From the NCBI GenBank assembly GCA_016779265.1, contig JADHNY010000030.1, forward strand, positions 1-37,285: 37,285 nt of DNA, read 5' to 3'. Shown here in pieces: positions 34,229-37,285 of the stretch. The position numbers were made by a program, and so were the translations under genes. Each line of letters starts with the position of its first letter. The first letter of the stretch is position 1. The notes beneath the pieces were generated by a model. It did not search any database. It was not told where the DNA came from and saw only the letters and a list, made by a program, of their open reading frames with translations. The DNA is from Pirellulales bacterium (GTDB taxonomy: Bacteria; Planctomycetota; Planctomycetia; Pirellulales; UBA1268).

Positions 34229-34292
34229 CGCTCTCGCGGTGGCTCTGCGGTTTCCCCGGGGGCTCATCCGCGTCTGTACCAGCCCTCCCGCT

Positions 34293-34298
34293 AGAATG
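34293..34298 (+). promoter_or_regulatory. Candidate -10 giving a leaderless DUF4159 transcript
   Basis: TAGAAT matches the -10 consensus at five of six positions and ends five bases before the ATG at 34304. If used, transcription would begin at or next to the start codon, producing a leaderless mRNA. There is no Shine-Dalgarno and no convincing -35, so confidence is low. Confidence 0.3.
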
Positions 34299-34303
34299 CG
34301 TCC

Positions 34304-36694
34304 ATGTTGCACACATTCTCTCTTCGGCTGTTGGCACGTTCTGCCGCTATTCTCGTAGCGGTCGCTGCGTGCCTGCTCGTCTCATCGCCTGCCCATGCCC
34401 AGCGTCCGGGCATCACGACGCTGCAGATTGAAGAGGCCATCGACAAAGCCCGTGATTGGCTGGTCCGGCAGCAGAATGCCAACGGCTCGTGGGACTGCTC
34501 CATGCGGCCCAACGAGACCCGCGTTGGCGCCACCTCATTGGTCACGCTTTCACTCCTCAACGCTGGTCTCCCGCCAGAACACCCCACGCTCGTGAAGGCA
34601 CTCGACTACCTGCGGAGTCAGACACCGGATGAGACCTATTCGGTGTCGCTGCAGACGATGGTCTTGGCGTTGGTCACCCCGGATGCGGATCGACTGCAGC
34701 TTGCCCGCAACGTGAAATGGCTCGAAGACGGCCAGATTCGCCAGGGTCCGACAGCCGGCTCATGGAGCTATCACCACAACCGTGGCAATGGTGACAACTC
34801 AAACTCCCAGTACGCGATGCTGGCCCTACACGAGGCGAGTGAGGTGGGTGTTCGCGTCGATCGAACGGTCTGGGAGCTCGCGCAGAAATACTGGATCTCG
34901 TGCCAAGTCGGCGACGGCTCCTGGGGCTACACGCTCGGCAACGCAGGTGGCTCTGGCAGCATGACCTGTGCTGGCATCACCAGTCTTTGGATTACCAGTC
35001 AGCATCTGATGGCGGCCGATGCCCGTGCCGCCGGCGACAGCGTGACCTGCTGTGGCGGTGGCCGCTCGCCACAGCAACTCGAGCGGGGCCTCGCCTGGCT
35101 GGGCAGCCGCTTTAGCGTTGTTGAGAATCCGGGAACGCGTGGCCAGACCTGGCTTTACTACTACCTCTACGGTCTTGAACGTGTCGGCCGCTTTACCGCC
35201 CGCCGTTACATCGGCAACGCGGACTGGTATCTCGAGGGGGCCAAGATGTTTGTCGCCTCCCAAGACCCGCTCGACGGCACGTTCAAAGGCAGCCACGAAG
35301 ACAAGGTCGTCGCCACCAGCTTCGCCTTGCTGTTCTTGGCAAAGGGACGACGGCCGGTGATTGTTGGCAAGAGTCGCCACCTACCCGATCCTGACTGGAA
35401 CCGGCACGGTCATGAGATCGCCCACCTCGTTCGCCATGTCGAGAAACGATGGAAGCGTGACTATCCAGCAGGCCTGTCGTGGCATGTGGTCGACACGCCC
35501 TCTGCCGATCTCGACGATCTCTTGCAGTCACCGGTGCTCTGGCTCTCCGGAAGCCGTGGGCTCGACCTGGGACCTGGCGCAGGCAAAAAGATTCGAGACT
35601 ATCTCGACGACGGTGGGTTCGTATTTGCTGAAGCCTGCTGTCCTCAGAGCGGTCCGTTTGACGCCGATCTCCGCAGGCTGATGGAAGAAGCCTTCCCCGA
35701 ACCGGAGTTTCGCTTCAACCTGCTCCCACCGGAGCATCCCGCCTGGAATGCGGAAGAGATCGTGCCCGCCAATCTCCAGCGGCCCCTGCTCGGCATCGAC
35801 TACGGCTGCCGCACGTCGGTCATCTACGCACCGCCCACTGACGACCTGCCCGGCGGCGCCATGCCCAGCCTCGGATGTCTCTGGGAGCTTGGTGGAAGTT
35901 CCAAAGACGCACTCGCTGACAATATCGAACGCGAGGTCGACGCAGCACTTGCCATCGGCACGAACGTGATCGCCTACGCCACCAATCGGCAACTGAAAGC
36001 GAAAGACGAACTCTTTGCACTGCCCAAGCGGCCGACCGATCCTGCCGACGACCCGGCCGCACGAGGCCGGCTGGCGATCGGCAAACTGCGGCATGCTGGC
36101 ATGTGCAACGCAGCGCCGGCAGCCCTTGCAAATGTGCTGAGAGCGGCGGCTCGTGAACTGGGGGCGGCAGTCGACGATCGCCCGCAGATGATCGACCCTG
36201 CTGACGAAGCGATCTTTGGCTACCACCTGCTCTTCATGCACGGTCGCAGTGGCTTTGCCTTCGATGCCGACGGCCGCAAAAACCTTGCGACCTTCCTCGA
36301 CCGCGGCGGACTGCTGATTGCCGATAGCATCTGCGGTTCGAAGGAGTTTGGCGACGCGTTTCGCGCTGAGGTCGACGCCTTCCTGCCGAATGCCTCACTG
36401 GAAGAGATTCCAGCAGACGACCCGTTGTTCACCGCAGCCTATGGAGGCTTTGATATCCGTCGCGTCACGCTGCGACAGCCACTGGCTGGCAACGGCCGTC
36501 TCGATGCCCGGGAACAGGTCGTGACGCCGAAACTTGAGGGAATCCGCGTTGGAGATCGCTGGGCGGTGATTTTCTCCCCCTACGACCTCTCCTGCGCCCT
36601 TGAGAAGCAGAACTCGCTGCAGTGCACCGGCTACGGCAGCGACGATGCCCAGCGGATTGCCCTCAATCTCCTTCTCTATTCGCTCAACCACTAA
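34304..36694 (+). CDS. Secreted cyclase-fold plus DUF4159 protein
   Basis: The 796-residue protein has a signal peptide (cut near AHA-Q, residue 32). Residues of about 40-350 form an alpha/alpha toroid like squalene-cyclase/prenyltransferase proteins, with QNANGSWD, VGATSLVTLSLLNAGL, QYAMLALHEA and GDGSWGY repeats. The C-terminal half contains two DUF4159-type modules, at about 405-560 (VLWLSGSRGLDLG..IRDYLDDGGFVFAEACC) and about 625-796 (HLLFMHGRSGFAFD..LATFLDRGGLLIADSICG). No canonical cyclase Asp-rich catalytic motif was seen, so it may be a binding scaffold rather than an enzyme. Its divergent pairing with the MoxR/VWA operon suggests shared function. Confidence 0.85.
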   Translation: MLHTFSLRLLARSAAILVAVAACLLVSSPAHAQRPGITTLQIEEAIDKARDWLVRQQNANGSWDCSMRPNETRVGATSLVTLSLLNAGLPPEHPTLVKALDYLRSQTPDETYSVSLQTMVLALVTPDADRLQLARNVKWLEDGQIRQGPTAGSWSYHHNRGNGDNSNSQYAMLALHEASEVGVRVDRTVWELAQKYWISCQVGDGSWGYTLGNAGGSGSMTCAGITSLWITSQHLMAADARAAGDSVTCCGGGRSPQQLERGLAWLGSRFSVVENPGTRGQTWLYYYLYGLERVGRFTARRYIGNADWYLEGAKMFVASQDPLDGTFKGSHEDKVVATSFALLFLAKGRRPVIVGKSRHLPDPDWNRHGHEIAHLVRHVEKRWKRDYPAGLSWHVVDTPSADLDDLLQSPVLWLSGSRGLDLGPGAGKKIRDYLDDGGFVFAEACCPQSGPFDADLRRLMEEAFPEPEFRFNLLPPEHPAWNAEEIVPANLQRPLLGIDYGCRTSVIYAPPTDDLPGGAMPSLGCLWELGGSSKDALADNIEREVDAALAIGTNVIAYATNRQLKAKDELFALPKRPTDPADDPAARGRLAIGKLRHAGMCNAAPAALANVLRAAARELGAAVDDRPQMIDPADEAIFGYHLLFMHGRSGFAFDADGRKNLATFLDRGGLLIADSICGSKEFGDAFRAEVDAFLPNASLEEIPADDPLFTAAYGGFDIRRVTLRQPLAGNGRLDAREQVVTPKLEGIRVGDRWAVIFSPYDLSCALEKQNSLQCTGYGSDDAQRIALNLLLYSLNH

Positions 36695-36760
36695 AGCAAC
36701 AGGTCGTTCCAGCGTCTGCTGAGGCCACCTATCCCAGCCAGCACTGCTCTTCCAGCAAAC

Positions 36761-37285
36761 TCAGTCGGAATCACCGCCTGTCAGGAAGCTTGCGTAGTAG
36801 AGCAGCGTCAGAATGCTCTGCAGGGTGGCCGCCACATACGTCAATGCAGCCGCATTGAGGACGTTGTTCACCGCTCGCATTTCCGACTGGGGCACAATCC
36901 CCAGGCTCACCAGCTGAGCCTTGGCCCGGTTGCTTGCATCAAACTCCACCGGCAGGTTGACCAGCTGAAAAAATACGGTGCCACCGAAGAGCAGAATGCC
37001 CAGCCAGGCAATCTGCGCAAGCCCAATGCCGAGGCCCACCAGCAACAGAATCACCCCCAGACCACTGCCAAGATTGGCCACTCCAACCGCCGCATTGCGA
37101 ATCGACATCAGGGCATAGCCTTGAGCATCCTGGAGGGCATGGCCCGCCTCATGAGCGGCGATACCGACGGCAGCCAGTGACCGCTGGTGATAGACGTCTG
37201 GTGAGAGACGCAACACCTTCGAACGCGGGTCGTAGTGGTCAGAGAGCCGACCCGGCACCTGTTCGATCGTCACATCGACCGCACC
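36761..37285 (-). CDS. YugP-like zinc metallopeptidase (5' end missing)
   Basis: The C-terminal part (about 174 residues) of a YugP-family membrane metallopeptidase is visible; the reading frame stays open to the window edge, so the N-terminus lies outside. VPGRLSDHYDPRSKVLRLS leads into AAHEAGHALQ, whose HEAGH is the zinc site. Three hydrophobic segments follow (about residues 67-90, 90-107 and 145-165 of the visible part), with the family motif LPVEFDASNRAKAQL between. The substrate is unknown; membrane-protein turnover is likely. It is convergent with the DUF4159 gene. Confidence 0.93.
   Translation of the reverse strand, partial: GAVDVTIEQVPGRLSDHYDPRSKVLRLSPDVYHQRSLAAVGIAAHEAGHALQDAQGYALMSIRNAAVGVANLGSGLGVILLLVGLGIGLAQIAWLGILLFGGTVFFQLVNLPVEFDASNRAKAQLVSLGIVPQSEMRAVNNVLNAAALTYVAATLQSILTLLYYASFLTGGDSD

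Overview
The window looks like chromosomal DNA from a Planctomycetota bacterium, probably Pirellulales-like. The assignment rests on gene content, not a database search. It has a planctomycete-style MoxR/DUF58/BatA/VWA operon beside a DUF4159 protein, an FhcC subunit of the tetrahydromethanopterin-linked C1 pathway, large membrane-anchored proteins, high GC, few Shine-Dalgarno sites, and a Cys-rich lipoprotein whose tail resembles planctomycete secreted proteins. No rRNA, tRNA, CRISPR array, transposase or integrase was recognised.

Layout. 1-290 holds a 24-bp tandem duplication and a perfect 13-bp-stem hairpin. 288-1364 is an exported ankyrin-repeat protein in AT-richer DNA whose 3' end overlaps the next gene convergently. 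1315-8975 (minus) is an envelope-lipid block: a PlsC-ACP-acyl-activating fusion, kdsD, kdsC and a giant LptC/LptA-like protein. Next come class II aldolase (minus), a DUF454 membrane protein, and a TAXI-TRAP transporter pair (plus). 14040-18100 (minus) has a Cys-rich lipoprotein with its own terminator, then a lipid operon transcribed as dehydratase, AcpXL-like ACP, dehydratase, ketosynthase. 18508-20435 (plus) has two tandem small heat-shock proteins and fhcC, which carries an in-frame 4 x 18 bp repeat and a G9 tract. rpsL and rpsG follow. A mutM-yjbQ pair (minus) diverges from lexA (plus) across a likely SOS operator. 24147-27348 (minus) is a membrane histidine kinase with a sigma-54 activator. 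27455-34136 (minus) is the MoxR/DUF58/BatA/VWA operon, and a cyclase-fold/DUF4159 protein diverges from it across a perfect 23-bp palindrome. A partial YugP-type zinc metallopeptidase closes the window.

How the genes may work together. The first 18 kb concentrates outer-membrane lipid functions: Kdo synthesis, an LptC/A-like bridge candidate, an acyl loading/transfer fusion, and an ACP of the type that carries very-long-chain or hydroxylated lipid A acyl chains. The strongest candidate for an undescribed system is this combination: a planctomycete lipid A/LPS route with its own acyl carrier and one giant bridge protein. The second candidate is the VWA/DUF4159 operon next to an NtrC-type two-component system. 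The Cys-rich lipoprotein with strict five-residue Cys spacing is a third, independent novelty. All functions are inferred from visible motifs and remembered family features; no search was run.
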